Origin: Yersinia enterocolitica
Lineage (GTDB): Bacteria; Pseudomonadota; Gammaproteobacteria; Enterobacterales; Enterobacteriaceae
Direction of reading: 5' to 3'
Assembly (NCBI GenBank): GCA_002082245.2
Contig: NBTC02000002.1
Span: 1,550,001-1,614,000 of the forward strand
Length of the DNA stretch: 64,000 nt
Shown: in pieces, positions 10,387 to 19,187 of the stretch
Layout: every line of letters starts with the position of its first letter
How positions within the stretch are numbered: position 1 is the stretch's first letter
Program-made: the position numbers and the translations under genes
The notes under the pieces: model-generated
What the model was told of the DNA's origin: nothing
The model's database searches: none
The model's input: the letters and a program-made list of their open reading frames with translations, nothing else

Positions 10387-11370
10387 ATGTCGAAAACAAC
10401 GCAACGTGATCATACCGAACGCTGGCTGGTTGCCCTGCTGGTGCTGGTCGGCGTAGGATTCAGCCTATTTATTCCACAGGTATTTTGGTCGGCGGCTAAC
10501 TTCCAATCCATCGCTTCGCAAATCCCTGTCGCGGGGGTATTAACTCTGGCAATGGCGATTACTATGCTGACCGGTGGGATTAACTTATCGATTATTGCTA
10601 CCGCGAATGCCAGCGCCCTGGTGATGGCATGGGTTTGTACCCATCTTGCGCCAACGTTCAGTTCAATGATGTTGATGTTACTGGCGGGTGCCTCGGTAGC
10701 ATTGGTTGTGGGGCTTATCAACGGGATACTTATCTCGGTGGTACGAGTATCCCCTATTCTGGCCACTCTGGGCATCATGACGTTGCTCAAAGGCGTGAAT
10801 GTACTTATCTCCAAAGGTTCGGCTATCTCAAACTTCCCGAACTATGTACTGGCACTGGATCGCAGCAACTTTCTCGGTGTGCCAGTGCCACTTTATCTGT
10901 TCGTCGCGGTAGCACTGACCATCTGGCTGATTCTGGCTAAAACACCATTGGGCCGCCAAATCTATTTGTCCGGTTCTAATGAGAAAGCCACCTTCTTCTC
11001 TGGGATTAACACGCGCCGCACACTGGTTTGGGTGTATGTAATTTCATCTTTACTGTGTGCGGTAGCGGCCTTATTAATGATGTCAAAACTGAACTCAGCC
11101 AAAGCATCCTACGGTGAGTCGCTGTTGCTGATCACTATTTTGGCAACCGTACTGGGTGGGGTAAATCCCGATGGTGGATTTGGCAAAGTATTCGGCATTG
11201 TACTGGCGCTGTTCCTGCTGCAAATGCTGGAAAGCGGGTTGAATATCATGGGTGTCAGTAGTTATATCACTATGGCGCTGTGGGGCTTGTTACTGCTGGC
11301 GTTTATCTTTGTCAAAGGTGCGAAAATCCCAGCGTTTAGTTTCTTGCGGCAGAACAAACCGTCAAGTTAG
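10387..11370 (+). CDS. CUT2 ABC transporter permease 2
   Basis: 327 residues, hydrophobic, same family as the preceding gene but clearly diverged. The coupling-loop motif is LATVLGGVNPDGGFGKVFG near residues 253-271. It begins two bases after permease 1 and is the last gene before a bidirectional terminator. Two distinct permease genes are typical of importers such as Lsr (lsrC/lsrD). Confidence 0.87.
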   Translation: MSKTTQRDHTERWLVALLVLVGVGFSLFIPQVFWSAANFQSIASQIPVAGVLTLAMAITMLTGGINLSIIATANASALVMAWVCTHLAPTFSSMMLMLLAGASVALVVGLINGILISVVRVSPILATLGIMTLLKGVNVLISKGSAISNFPNYVLALDRSNFLGVPVPLYLFVAVALTIWLILAKTPLGRQIYLSGSNEKATFFSGINTRRTLVWVYVISSLLCAVAALLMMSKLNSAKASYGESLLLITILATVLGGVNPDGGFGKVFGIVLALFLLQMLESGLNIMGVSSYITMALWGLLLLAFIFVKGAKIPAFSFLRQNKPSS

Positions 11371-11390
11371 GGCCATTTTAGCCAAAAGAA

Positions 11391-11420
11391 AAGGCTGGCA
11401 ATTGATGCCAGCCTTTCTCT
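11391..11420. terminator. Bidirectional terminator between importer operon and tmaR
   Basis: AAGGCTGGCA-ATTGA-TGCCAGCCTT is a perfect 10-bp stem with a five-base loop, followed by TCTCTT on the plus strand and preceded by an A-rich run. It lies between two convergent transcription units and probably serves both. Confidence 0.85.
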
Positions 11421-11457
11421 TAATAGCGTTAAAATAAGCTATTAAACCGTGGTGAAG

Positions 11458-11796
<339 letters not shown>

Positions 11797-11932
11797 TTAC
11801 ACAAATTCAATTGCTGGTGACCAGGCTACCTGCACCATACCGCTTTGTCGTACCTGGTGACAAGATTCATTGGCTTATCTTACCTGCTTTACCCGCCAGA
11901 CAGAAATTTCATCTGCCTTTAGCGGCGAGAGA

Positions 11933-12991
11933 TCACCTGCGCAACGTCATATTAATCAGATCGTCGAGTTCCTCAAGCTGTTTGGTTAGCTCCATACTCA
12001 GCCAAACATAGCCATAAATGGGCGTTTCTACCTGCTGCCCCTGCGTTACCGCCAGCATCAATGATTTCAGTTCGGCCGCAATTTCACTTAACTCGGCGGC
12101 AACCTCTCGCTCACGTGCTGGTGAGCCATCACGCAAACTGTCACTCAACGTATTCAGAGTGCGAATAGTCATCAGTTGGGTGCTGCGTAACCCTTTAGCA
12201 TTAAGCATAATAAAATGGCTTTCACGTGACGACCAGTAAGCATCCACCAGCAATTCCAGTGTGCATATTAAATTCCGGCTCAATGTTTGGATGGCTTCAA
12301 AAACATCTTTATTAATATGGGATTCTTTACTGGCAGGAGCAATAAAAGTGCGCATTTTAACCGACTGACTCAGGACGGTTTTCAATTTAGGTTCTAATCG
12401 TGGGCGTTCGACCACATTCGGTGACAGGTAAGCGGCATAGACCTGGCTGATAGCACGCAGATTATCGCTCATCTGCATGCGCCAATGCGTAAAGGCGCGT
12501 TGTGGGTAAACACTGGTAAAGACTAACGCCAGCAGGGAGCCAAAAATAACATCGCCACTACGCCACAGTGCGGTATTCATATCACCCGGCGCAGATCCAC
12601 AAACTACCGCCAGCGTGATACCAATCAAGAGTGCCATATAGGGCCGTTTACCCAACGTCAAATAGCCGCACAGAAACATGATAACCCCGCACCAGACCAG
12701 CATGAACGTCAGCGAATAGGATTCAAGATAGAGGGCAATCAGGCCAGATATCGCGCCAAACACCGTGCCGCCAATACGTTGCATCGCTCGGGATAACACA
12801 TTTCCCCAGTAAGATATCGGCCCCATAACCACGACCAGCGTGATCAACGGCCAGGTGCCTTCTGGGATAGCCAATAAGCGAATAATCAGGAAAGTTAAGA
12901 TAAATGCCAGCGTAATTCGCAAAGCATGCGTAAGGCGATAGTGACTATAAATCAAGTTATCCAGTGGCGAGATTTTTTTATTCAAGCGCAC
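11933..12991 (-). CDS. yeeA: YeeA, FUSC-family inner membrane protein
   Basis: 352 residues from a GTG start. The N-terminal half contains about six hydrophobic segments with the FUSC motif (PEGTWPLITLVVVMGPISYWG; LGKRPYMALLIGITLA; ALWRSGDVIFGSLLA). The C-terminal half is a cytoplasmic alpha-helical domain ending near VETPIYGYVWLSMEL, a stretch shared with E. coli YeeA. Function is not firmly known; relatives are linked to aromatic-acid efflux. Gene order tmaR-yeeA is conserved with E. coli. Confidence 0.9.
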   Translation of the reverse strand: MRLNKKISPLDNLIYSHYRLTHALRITLAFILTFLIIRLLAIPEGTWPLITLVVVMGPISYWGNVLSRAMQRIGGTVFGAISGLIALYLESYSLTFMLVWCGVIMFLCGYLTLGKRPYMALLIGITLAVVCGSAPGDMNTALWRSGDVIFGSLLALVFTSVYPQRAFTHWRMQMSDNLRAISQVYAAYLSPNVVERPRLEPKLKTVLSQSVKMRTFIAPASKESHINKDVFEAIQTLSRNLICTLELLVDAYWSSRESHFIMLNAKGLRSTQLMTIRTLNTLSDSLRDGSPAREREVAAELSEIAAELKSLMLAVTQGQQVETPIYGYVWLSMELTKQLEELDDLINMTLRR

Positions 12992-13150
12992 AATATACCT
13001 ACGTCCAATAAAACACTAAAACCTAAGTTTAGCTGAGTTATAACCGGCTGGCACGGGGTTAAAAGTTAGTAAAAGTAGCGAATAATCAGTGACGAGACAT
13101 AAACGGGAAAAGTTATTCCCCGCAGTCTGTCGTCACGCGGGGAGAGATGC

Positions 13151-14263
13151 TTACTTAAAATCAACCGCCATTTGTTGCTGGATAGTTATTCCATAGCTGG
13201 ACTCCACACAACAGGCAATATAATCGGTGAAGCGTGGTGATCTTGCCATACCCAAACTGAGCAGGCGTTCATTACTGAACCGCACATTTAACACGGCAAA
13301 AGAGCCATATAAACGCATGGCTTTCAACATTAAGCGCTCATTGCAGGGGCCGAAAATGCTTTTTAGTTGGTTACGCATCTGCACCAAAGCACCGTAGTCT
13401 ACCTGGCAATAATCTGTACCCATCGGTTTTTGCCGTGCCGCCGAGGACATGGCTTGATCAATTTCGGCAAAACTGACGCTGTCTTTTTCTCCGGCAGAAA
13501 TATGATAAATATTTTCGGTCAAGTGGGGATGGAACAAAATACACAACAGAGCATCCGCACAATAATCGACCGGGATAACGTCGATATAGTCATCCAATGA
13601 GCACATAAACTTACGCAGCATTAATGCCATGCGAAATACCCAGAAAATACTGCTAGAGGGCTGACACCCCAAACGGGTATGCCCAACGACAATCGATGGC
13701 CGGGCTAATACCAGCGGTAAATTCGGGCATTGCTCTGCCAACAATCGCTCAATAGCTGATTTGGACTTGGTATATTCCACTAAATGCGCATCATCTTGCG
13801 CTGATAATACTTGCTCGCTAACCACCGTTCCGGCATCTGGTGTGCACGACATGGCGGTACCCACGTGGATAAAGCGCTGTAAACCCACTACATTTGCCAT
13901 TCTTTTGCCAAATGCCAGAGTGCCGTCTACATTTACTTTCCAGATTAAGGGATTATTACCAAATGACGCGACAGCAGCACAGTTAATAACATGGGTCACA
14001 TCATCAATACGTGGGTCATTAATAAAGCTATCCGGCTCTGCCAAATCGCCTAATAAAATATGGTTGATATTTATTTTATTCAGCCGCTGACTGGGGAGAT
14101 AAAATTTCGCCAGATTTTCACGGATACGGTTTAGCCCCTGTTCCGGCGTAGTCGCCCGTACTAATAATAAATAATTAAAATCGGCGTCTGCCAACAATAA
14201 CTTTTCAAGCACTGCCCCGCCCAGAAACCCTGTTGCGCCGGTTAGCAGAAGTTTTTTCACCAT
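13151..14263 (-). CDS. NAD(P)-dependent thioester-reductase-like oxidoreductase
   Basis: 370 residues with an N-terminal Rossmann motif LLTGATGFLGGAV (residues 6-18) and a downstream catalytic pair Y-x3-K in VEYTKSKSAIERLL, the extended SDR pattern of the male-sterility/Lys2 C-terminal reductase family. Such proteins reduce acyl thioesters or act on sterol-like or fatty-acyl substrates. No carrier protein or synthetase is adjacent, so the substrate is unknown. It is single, transcribed away from sbcB, with its promoter in the shared region 14264-14499. Confidence 0.75.
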   Translation of the reverse strand: MVKKLLLTGATGFLGGAVLEKLLLADADFNYLLLVRATTPEQGLNRIRENLAKFYLPSQRLNKININHILLGDLAEPDSFINDPRIDDVTHVINCAAVASFGNNPLIWKVNVDGTLAFGKRMANVVGLQRFIHVGTAMSCTPDAGTVVSEQVLSAQDDAHLVEYTKSKSAIERLLAEQCPNLPLVLARPSIVVGHTRLGCQPSSSIFWVFRMALMLRKFMCSLDDYIDVIPVDYCADALLCILFHPHLTENIYHISAGEKDSVSFAEIDQAMSSAARQKPMGTDYCQVDYGALVQMRNQLKSIFGPCNERLMLKAMRLYGSFAVLNVRFSNERLLSLGMARSPRFTDYIACCVESSYGITIQQQMAVDFK

Positions 14264-14499
14264 GAGTCCTACCGTGTCATTTAGTAGGCGAATTGTATGA
14301 ATAGCTGAGTAAACGGTAGGTAAATACTAATTAGATCGACATGTTTCTGGCAAAACATAAGTATGTCGAAATAAATCCTGACGTCTCGGCGCACCTGAAA
14401 TGATATTCTAACACTAACGTTATTGGTCACTGCGGCTTACCACCAAAACGGTGGCCCATCACTAAAGAATGACCATAGTAAAAAGGGTTAAACCGAATA
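14264..14499. promoter_or_regulatory. sbcB: Divergent region holding the original sbcB promoter
   Basis: Region between the minus-strand oxidoreductase and the native start of sbcB. It should contain promoters for both. A plausible -10-like GATATTCTA lies near 14402 and an inverted repeat near 14440-14456 (CCACCAAAACGGTGG). After prophage insertion the sbcB promoter no longer reads into the intact gene but into a 22-codon stub and the phage left end. Confidence 0.5.
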
Positions 14500-14568
14500 A
14501 TGTCAGATAAAAATAAGCAACCTACTTTCTACATTCACGATTATGAAATAAATGATATAACCACTTGA
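14500..14568 (+). pseudogene. sbcB: 5' stub of sbcB left of the prophage
   Basis: The ATG at 14500 starts MSDKNKQPTFYIHDYE, which aligns with the N-terminus of exonuclease I (E. coli has TFLFHDYE at the same place). After HDYE the frame runs into phage DNA (INDITT) and stops at 14566. The same TFYIHDYE appears at the start of the intact copy at 52457. This is therefore the original start of the gene, separated from its body by the inserted prophage. Confidence 0.93.
14530..14543. other. attL core
   Basis: TACATTCACGATTA, identical to 52487-52500. Identity continues imperfectly on both sides (TGA against CGA to the right, TTTC against TTTT to the left). The left flank belongs to sbcB and the right flank to the phage. 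Confidence 0.88.
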
Positions 14569-14600
14569 AATATATATCATTATATAATGAAAACCTTTGG

Positions 14601-14624
14601 TTATGTACTCAGTTATGTACTCAA
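14601..14624. promoter_or_regulatory. Candidate integrase arm-type sites in attL
   Basis: Two direct copies of TTATGTACTCA, at 14601-14611 and 14613-14623, lie about 60-80 bases inside the left core. Related GTACT-centred motifs occur in attR (52284-52296, 52308-52319, 52319-52331). Repeats of one motif in both attachment regions are the pattern expected for arm-type binding sites of a tyrosine integrase. Confidence 0.6.
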
Positions 14625-14700
14625 TTTGTCCGCGAAATCTTTGGAATACTATCAACTCCCACTCTACCGCTAAAAAACCAATTGAATTCCTCTCCGCTAT

Positions 14701-14720
14701 TACTGTATAAATAAACAGTA
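14701..14720. promoter_or_regulatory. LexA (SOS) box upstream of the DinI-like operon
   Basis: TACTGTATAAATAAACAGTA fits the enterobacterial consensus TACTG(TA)5CAGTA, with CTG-N10-CAG intact. It ends 18 bases before the start codon at 14739, a position where LexA would block transcription. The three small genes downstream would thus be DNA-damage inducible. Confidence 0.88.
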
Positions 14721-14738
14721 AATTAGCGAGGTGATACA

Positions 14739-15014
14739 ATGGCAAGAAATCCTAAAGATGAATTTACAGGGATGAGGGAACTGACTTCTTTTGATACGGC
14801 TCACAGTGCCTTTGGTGAGTTCATTATTATGCGATCGTCATTCACCGATACCCTCACTGGCTTCAGGCAGATTGAGCCGGAGCATTACCCAGACCAACAA
14901 GTCATGATTCGTTTGGAAGCCGCTAAAAAACTAATTAGAGAACTACAGAGGCGCGTGGACTATATCGAGTCTGGTATTGAAGATGTTAACACTAAAACTT
15001 GTTATCACAGTTGA
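14739..15014 (+). CDS. Small SOS-operon protein, weakly BssS-like
   Basis: 91 residues with a good ribosome site (GCGAGGTGAT) directly after a LexA box. The middle and C-terminal part (DTAHSAFGEFIIM, then RLEAAKKLIRELQRRVDYIE) loosely resembles the BssS-like small regulators found in prophages. The resemblance is from memory and weak. It is first of three genes, nine bases before a DinI-like gene. Acidic-basic helical C-terminus; no membrane segment or signal peptide. Function unknown. Confidence 0.6.
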   Translation: MARNPKDEFTGMRELTSFDTAHSAFGEFIIMRSSFTDTLTGFRQIEPEHYPDQQVMIRLEAAKKLIRELQRRVDYIESGIEDVNTKTCYHS

Positions 15015-15023
15015 GAGGGATTT

Positions 15024-15266
15024 ATGAAAGTTGAACTGGTTTACGATAAGCGAAACGTGAAAGAGATACCAGGTGCCAATGAACTTATCCTGGCTGAACT
15101 AACCAAGCGTGTGCACCGTGCCTTCCCTAAAGCTGAGGTCAAGGTTAAGCCAATGCAAGCGAACGGCATCAATACCGACGCCAGCAAAGGTGATAAGGCT
15201 ATTCTCAATCGGCTGGTTGAGGAAATGTTTGATGAAGCAGATCAGTGGCTGGTTATCGATATTTAA
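15024..15266 (+). CDS. DinI-like protein 1
   Basis: 80 residues matching the DinI fold pattern: an N-terminal beta strand (MKVELVYDK), a helix with LAELTKRVHRAFP, a second strand with VKVKPM, and an acidic C-terminal helix ending FDEADQWLVID, comparable to the ESADDWF end of E. coli DinI. DinI binds RecA and alters filament stability and co-protease activity. In a prophage this can tune SOS-triggered induction. Lies nine bases after the preceding gene and 13 before a second DinI-like gene. Confidence 0.82.
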   Translation: MKVELVYDKRNVKEIPGANELILAELTKRVHRAFPKAEVKVKPMQANGINTDASKGDKAILNRLVEEMFDEADQWLVIDI

Positions 15267-15279
15267 TTGAGGGGGATTT

Positions 15280-15525
15280 ATGCTGCGTGTCGAAGTGACT
15301 ATAGATAAGCTGAACGCGAAGAGTTTTCCGGCTGGCTACACCAACGCACTTACTGAAGAATTAACGAATCGCCTTAATCGTAAATTTAGCGATTTTGACG
15401 TAAAAGTGAGGTTTGCGGGGGCAGATGGGTTAACGGTTCTTGGTGGGGGTAATGAGGACAAAAAGACGGTCGAAGAAATTTTACAGGATACGTGGGAAAG
15501 TGCTGATGATTGGTTCCAGCCTTAA
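15280..15525 (+). CDS. DinI-like protein 2
   Basis: 81 residues, closer to canonical DinI than its neighbour: starts LRVEVTIDK, contains GADGLTVLGGGNEDKK, and ends EEILQDTWESADDWF, nearly identical to the E. coli DinI C-terminus. Expected to bind RecA. It is the last gene of the LexA-box operon and is followed by an intrinsic terminator. Two diverged DinI paralogues in tandem suggest different effects on RecA, which is inference. Confidence 0.88.
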   Translation: MLRVEVTIDKLNAKSFPAGYTNALTEELTNRLNRKFSDFDVKVRFAGADGLTVLGGGNEDKKTVEEILQDTWESADDWFQP

Positions 15526-15553
15526 GCCACCAGCCAATAATGCGAATGTATAG

Positions 15554-15577
15554 ACCGGGCCATTAAGCCCGGTTTTG
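15554..15577 (+). terminator. Terminator after the DinI-like operon
   Basis: ACCGGGC-CATTAA-GCCCGGT is a 7-bp perfect stem followed by TTTTG. The same stem sequence recurs at 17820-17839, on the other side of the acyltransferase gene. Confidence 0.82.
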
Positions 15578-15765
15578 TATTTGGGTACCACCTCGATAGG
15601 CATCCCTCCCAACCATCCCCATGCGTGGGCATAGGCATGACTAGACCTATTCAGGGAAAATCATTGAAGTGTGGTAACTACTCGCTTAGTATTAACAATC
15701 TATTTTATATAATCACTGATTTTTTACAATGAAATCAACATGTTTGACAAAGGTTTACAAGAAAA

Positions 15766-17817
15766 ATGAAAGAATCACCACTAGTCCTGTCAAATAAAAA
15801 ATACCGCCCTGACATTGATGGATTAAGGGCGATTGCTGTAATACTTGTTTTATTTTTTCATGCTAAAGTATTCGGTGTTAATTCTGGATTTGTTGGTGTA
15901 GATGTTTTTTTTGTAATATCAGGATATTTGATAACATTAGGTATAAAAAATGGATTAGAAAAGGGTGATTTTTCTTTTGTTGATTTTTTCAAAAGAAGAT
16001 TATGGAGATTACAGCCTGTTTTCATAGCTTTAATAATTGTAGTAACAATAATAACTACACTAACATATCTTCCTGATGATTATTTAAAGTATACCAACAG
16101 TCTAAGATACGCATCTTCATTTTCATCAAATAATTACTTCTCCAATTTGAATAATGGATATTTTACAGATGATGTAAGCATTATGCCTTTGTTGCATACG
16201 TGGTCATTATCTGTGGAGTGGCAATGGTATTTATTGCTTCCTTTTTTAATGTTTGTATTTTTTAAATTACTTAACATCAAAAAATGGGCATATTGGATAT
16301 TACCATTTACAACATTGATGATAATAGGAATTCATTTCGGATCAGTTTCAATACAATTAGATGGAATAAAAAAACTATCTTTTGTTTTTAACGATAAAAA
16401 CTCACTAAAGTATTACTATAGTTTTTCAGGTCGTATTTTTGAAATGCTCATTGGTTCGTCTTTAGCTGTTATTGGAGTGTTGAAGGTTGACAGAATTCCG
16501 CTGTGGTTAAACTCGACTATTGGGTTTTGTTGTATTGTAATCATTGTTTCTATCGGGGTTAGTGATGGAATCTTGGAATTCTACCCAAATAAATATGCAC
16601 TACTCGTTTGTTTAAGCTCTGCCATTTTAATATATTTGGGTGGTTCAAAAAACAAAGGATTTGCAACAAAAATATTATCGATAAAACCAATAGTATTCAT
16701 TGGGTTGATATCATACTCTCTTTATATTTGGCATTGGCCGGTACTGGCATTTATTAGAAACTTAAGTATAAAAGAAACATGGAGCGTTATTTCATTAGCG
16801 TTACTTTTATCATTCTTACTTGCTATTTTCTCTTATCGTTATGTTGAGACTTTTTTCAGAAGAAAAAACTCATTATCCTTCTGGAAAACTTTAGTAGTTT
16901 TAGTGCTAATACCATATATCCTTGTATCCACACTGAACCATAAAAGTAAAGCTACTAGTGGCATTCCATCGCGATTAGGTAGCAGCTATATGAACTTAGT
17001 TCATAATAAAACGATTCAATACAATTGGATGGATAGAATAAGAAATGAATGCAATGTAGAGGATTTAAGTCTAATAATGCTTAATTGTCACTTTAATGAA
17101 GGCGCAAAAAAATCCGCGATTGTCATGGGAGACTCATACTCTGATCATTCTTGGCAGTTTTTGAAATCTATCATTAAAGATAATGATATATCACTAGAAT
17201 CAAGTTCACTTGGTGGATGCTTAGCTGTAGAAGGTGATGACCAATCTGAAAAAAATATATGTACAAATAGAACTAATGAAAATTACAATAAAATCAAAAA
17301 AGGGTTTTATCAGTATGTAATTATAAGTCAAACGTGGGGGAGATATATTAGTAATGAAAATCACTCCAACACCAGCGAAGCAAAGGAAAAACTAGAGAAA
17401 GGCCTTGAAAGCTCCATAACTAAAATAATTAATAGCAACGCCAAACCAATTATTATCATTGGGATTTTTGACGCTTATAAAAATCAAAATCCATTCTATC
17501 TGGCAAAAATACAGCAAAACTCTTGTGTGATGAAAAAATACAAATCAAGAGAATTATTAAAATCCACCTGTGATTTCGATAGTAATTATAAAAATGACGA
17601 ATATAGGATTTGGATTGATAATATGTTTTTACGGTTAAAAAATAAATTTCCCACCTTGATTTTAATAAACATGTATGACTTACAATGCTCATATGGGGTA
17701 TGTAAAACTGACATTAATGGCTATCCAGTGTATAGGGATTGGTCACATTTAACTGATTACTCATCGCATCAATTTGGCATTGAATACCTTAAGATGCATG
17801 GTAATATTTTCAAATAA
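15766..17817 (+). CDS. OafA-type O-antigen acyltransferase with SGNH domain
   Basis: 683 residues. The N-terminal about 390 residues are an acyltransferase-3 membrane domain with roughly ten hydrophobic segments. It opens with YRPDIDGLRAIAVILVLFFH, and the catalytic-type His lies at its end; FVGVDVFFVISGYLI follows. The C-terminal part carries an SGNH hydrolase-like domain: GDSYSDH near residue 455 and the catalytic-type D-x-x-H in DWSHLTD near residue 658. Such proteins acetylate lipopolysaccharide sugars and are typical serotype-converting phage genes that block re-adsorption. Base composition is much more AT-rich than its neighbours, and the gene stands alone between two identical-stem hairpins, so it is a moron. 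Confidence 0.88.
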   Translation: MKESPLVLSNKKYRPDIDGLRAIAVILVLFFHAKVFGVNSGFVGVDVFFVISGYLITLGIKNGLEKGDFSFVDFFKRRLWRLQPVFIALIIVVTIITTLTYLPDDYLKYTNSLRYASSFSSNNYFSNLNNGYFTDDVSIMPLLHTWSLSVEWQWYLLLPFLMFVFFKLLNIKKWAYWILPFTTLMIIGIHFGSVSIQLDGIKKLSFVFNDKNSLKYYYSFSGRIFEMLIGSSLAVIGVLKVDRIPLWLNSTIGFCCIVIIVSIGVSDGILEFYPNKYALLVCLSSAILIYLGGSKNKGFATKILSIKPIVFIGLISYSLYIWHWPVLAFIRNLSIKETWSVISLALLLSFLLAIFSYRYVETFFRRKNSLSFWKTLVVLVLIPYILVSTLNHKSKATSGIPSRLGSSYMNLVHNKTIQYNWMDRIRNECNVEDLSLIMLNCHFNEGAKKSAIVMGDSYSDHSWQFLKSIIKDNDISLESSSLGGCLAVEGDDQSEKNICTNRTNENYNKIKKGFYQYVIISQTWGRYISNENHSNTSEAKEKLEKGLESSITKIINSNAKPIIIIGIFDAYKNQNPFYLAKIQQNSCVMKKYKSRELLKSTCDFDSNYKNDEYRIWIDNMFLRLKNKFPTLILINMYDLQCSYGVCKTDINGYPVYRDWSHLTDYSSHQFGIEYLKMHGNIFK

Positions 17818-17819
17818 TA

Positions 17820-17839
17820 ACCGGGCATTTCTGCCCGGT
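17820..17839. terminator. Hairpin after the acyltransferase gene
   Basis: ACCGGGC-ATTTCT-GCCCGGT, a 7-bp stem starting three bases after the stop codon. It has no good T-run on the plus strand; on the minus strand the following bases are TTATTATTTG. It may stop transcription of either the acyltransferase gene or the late operon arriving from the right. Confidence 0.6.
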
Positions 17840-17843
17840 AAAC

Positions 17844-18035
17844 CTACAGATATATAGGTTGAGGCAATAGTGGTTTTAACCACTCAGGAAGAGATTCAAA
17901 ATATGTAATATATCTTAGGTCATTCGCATAAACCTCTCCTAATAAATGGTAATATTCCGATGATTGTTGGCAACAGAACCAGCTAATAATTACTGTTTCT
18001 GTTCCATCAGAAAATTGCACATATAAAATATCCAT
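17844..18035 (-). CDS. Small hypothetical protein downstream of the tail fibre
   Basis: 63 residues, starting 12 bases after the tail-fibre stop with GGGAG upstream. It has a beta-rich opening (MDILYVQFSDGTETVIISWF), a CC pair, and ends in a Leu-Pro-rich tail (LPEWLKPLLPQPIYL). No family was recognised. As the last gene of the late operon it may be a tail-fibre accessory protein, but that is positional inference only. Confidence 0.6.
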   Translation of the reverse strand: MDILYVQFSDGTETVIISWFCCQQSSEYYHLLGEVYANDLRYITYFESLPEWLKPLLPQPIYL

Positions 18036-18047
18036 ATGACTCCCTAG

Positions 18048-19187
18048 TTAAAATACATAATCAACTAAATTAGATGCAAAATTGCTTAATGTGCCAACCG
18101 TTGCATTAGCAGAGTAATAAATGGTTTGTGCAGTGATTACCGGGATATTCATAGCTGCATATGTTGACCCATAACCTGCCGTAGTGGTCATTGCGCTTGC
18201 CCGCCAAGCGATACCAGAAAGAGACGATGAAAATGCCATGCCAACAACGCCATTAGTAGATGTCCCCAATGCGCCATCTACGCTGCAATACTTAGCATTT
18301 ATAGGTAAGTAATTGGGCATATTTATTGGCAGTAGCGGTGTCGTTCCTGTTGTTGTAGTCAGTACAGTTATTCTAGGGAATGAAATAGAACGGTCTAACT
18401 GATACCCGACAGTAAACTGGCTGCTTGCAGTTCTCCACACGCTGACAAGTGCGGAAGCTGTGTAGCCAGACGGCATATTGGCCCCGCCATATACTTCAGG
18501 GGCCAGCACTGACGTAGCATTGACTGCTAGCAATGCGGATACCTGGGTGGTTGGGTTATAAATCGCATACAGCGCGACAAAGCCCGCCGCCGGAACGGTG
18601 CCAGTGTCCATGCCGCCAGCACCGGTGGTGGCAAGGTTAATTGTTTTACTAAAACTACTCAGTTTGTACTGACGCCCACCTAGCGCCGTTTGCACGATCA
18701 ATTCATCTGCCGTGAAAGTGGCTGTTGCCGATGCTGCTGTAACGCTCATTTTTGCATTGCGGGATGTGCCAATAACACCTGTCAAAAAAGCTGGTATTCC
18801 ATCGTTGACCGTTTTAACAGCTTTCGGCGTTGCTGCCGAAGTTTCATTTGAGCTGTTGATTGAGCTACTCAACTGAGTTATTCCTGGTGTGGTAGTCGAT
18901 GCGGCTGGTAAATTGCTATTAGCATACGTTTTAATCGCCAGTTCCAAGTTAGTTTGCAACTTTGCCGTATCACCATCATCCAGAACATCCTGCCCCGAAT
19001 GACTTGCAATAAACTGAGCCAGCACAGAAGCCACAAATGATGACTGGCGCCACACAGTATTAAGTTGTTCAGACCTTGCCACCCCAGAGACAAAACCACC
19101 GCTACGGGCTGGAAGCGCCTCATAATCAGCATAAGGAATGACGTTTGCGCCTGCACTGATCCCAAAAGGAAGAATTTGATTAGACAT
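18048..19187 (-). CDS. Phage tail fibre protein
   Basis: 379 residues. The N-terminus (LPFGISAGANVIPYADYEAL) is a baseplate-attachment type sequence. Residues about 95-125 carry a P2/Mu-type tail-fibre repeat (TTTPGITQLSS, then ETSAATPKAVKTVND). The rest is rich in Ala, Ser, Thr and Val, as in beta-structured fibre shafts, and no collar or lyase motif was seen. It recognises the host surface. Its start overlaps the preceding DUF2612 gene by eight bases. No clear chaperone of the Tfa type is adjacent. Confidence 0.85.
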   Translation of the reverse strand: MSNQILPFGISAGANVIPYADYEALPARSGGFVSGVARSEQLNTVWRQSSFVASVLAQFIASHSGQDVLDDGDTAKLQTNLELAIKTYANSNLPAASTTTPGITQLSSSINSSNETSAATPKAVKTVNDGIPAFLTGVIGTSRNAKMSVTAASATATFTADELIVQTALGGRQYKLSSFSKTINLATTGAGGMDTGTVPAAGFVALYAIYNPTTQVSALLAVNATSVLAPEVYGGANMPSGYTASALVSVWRTASSQFTVGYQLDRSISFPRITVLTTTTGTTPLLPINMPNYLPINAKYCSVDGALGTSTNGVVGMAFSSSLSGIAWRASAMTTTAGYGSTYAAMNIPVITAQTIYYSANATVGTLSNFASNLVDYVF

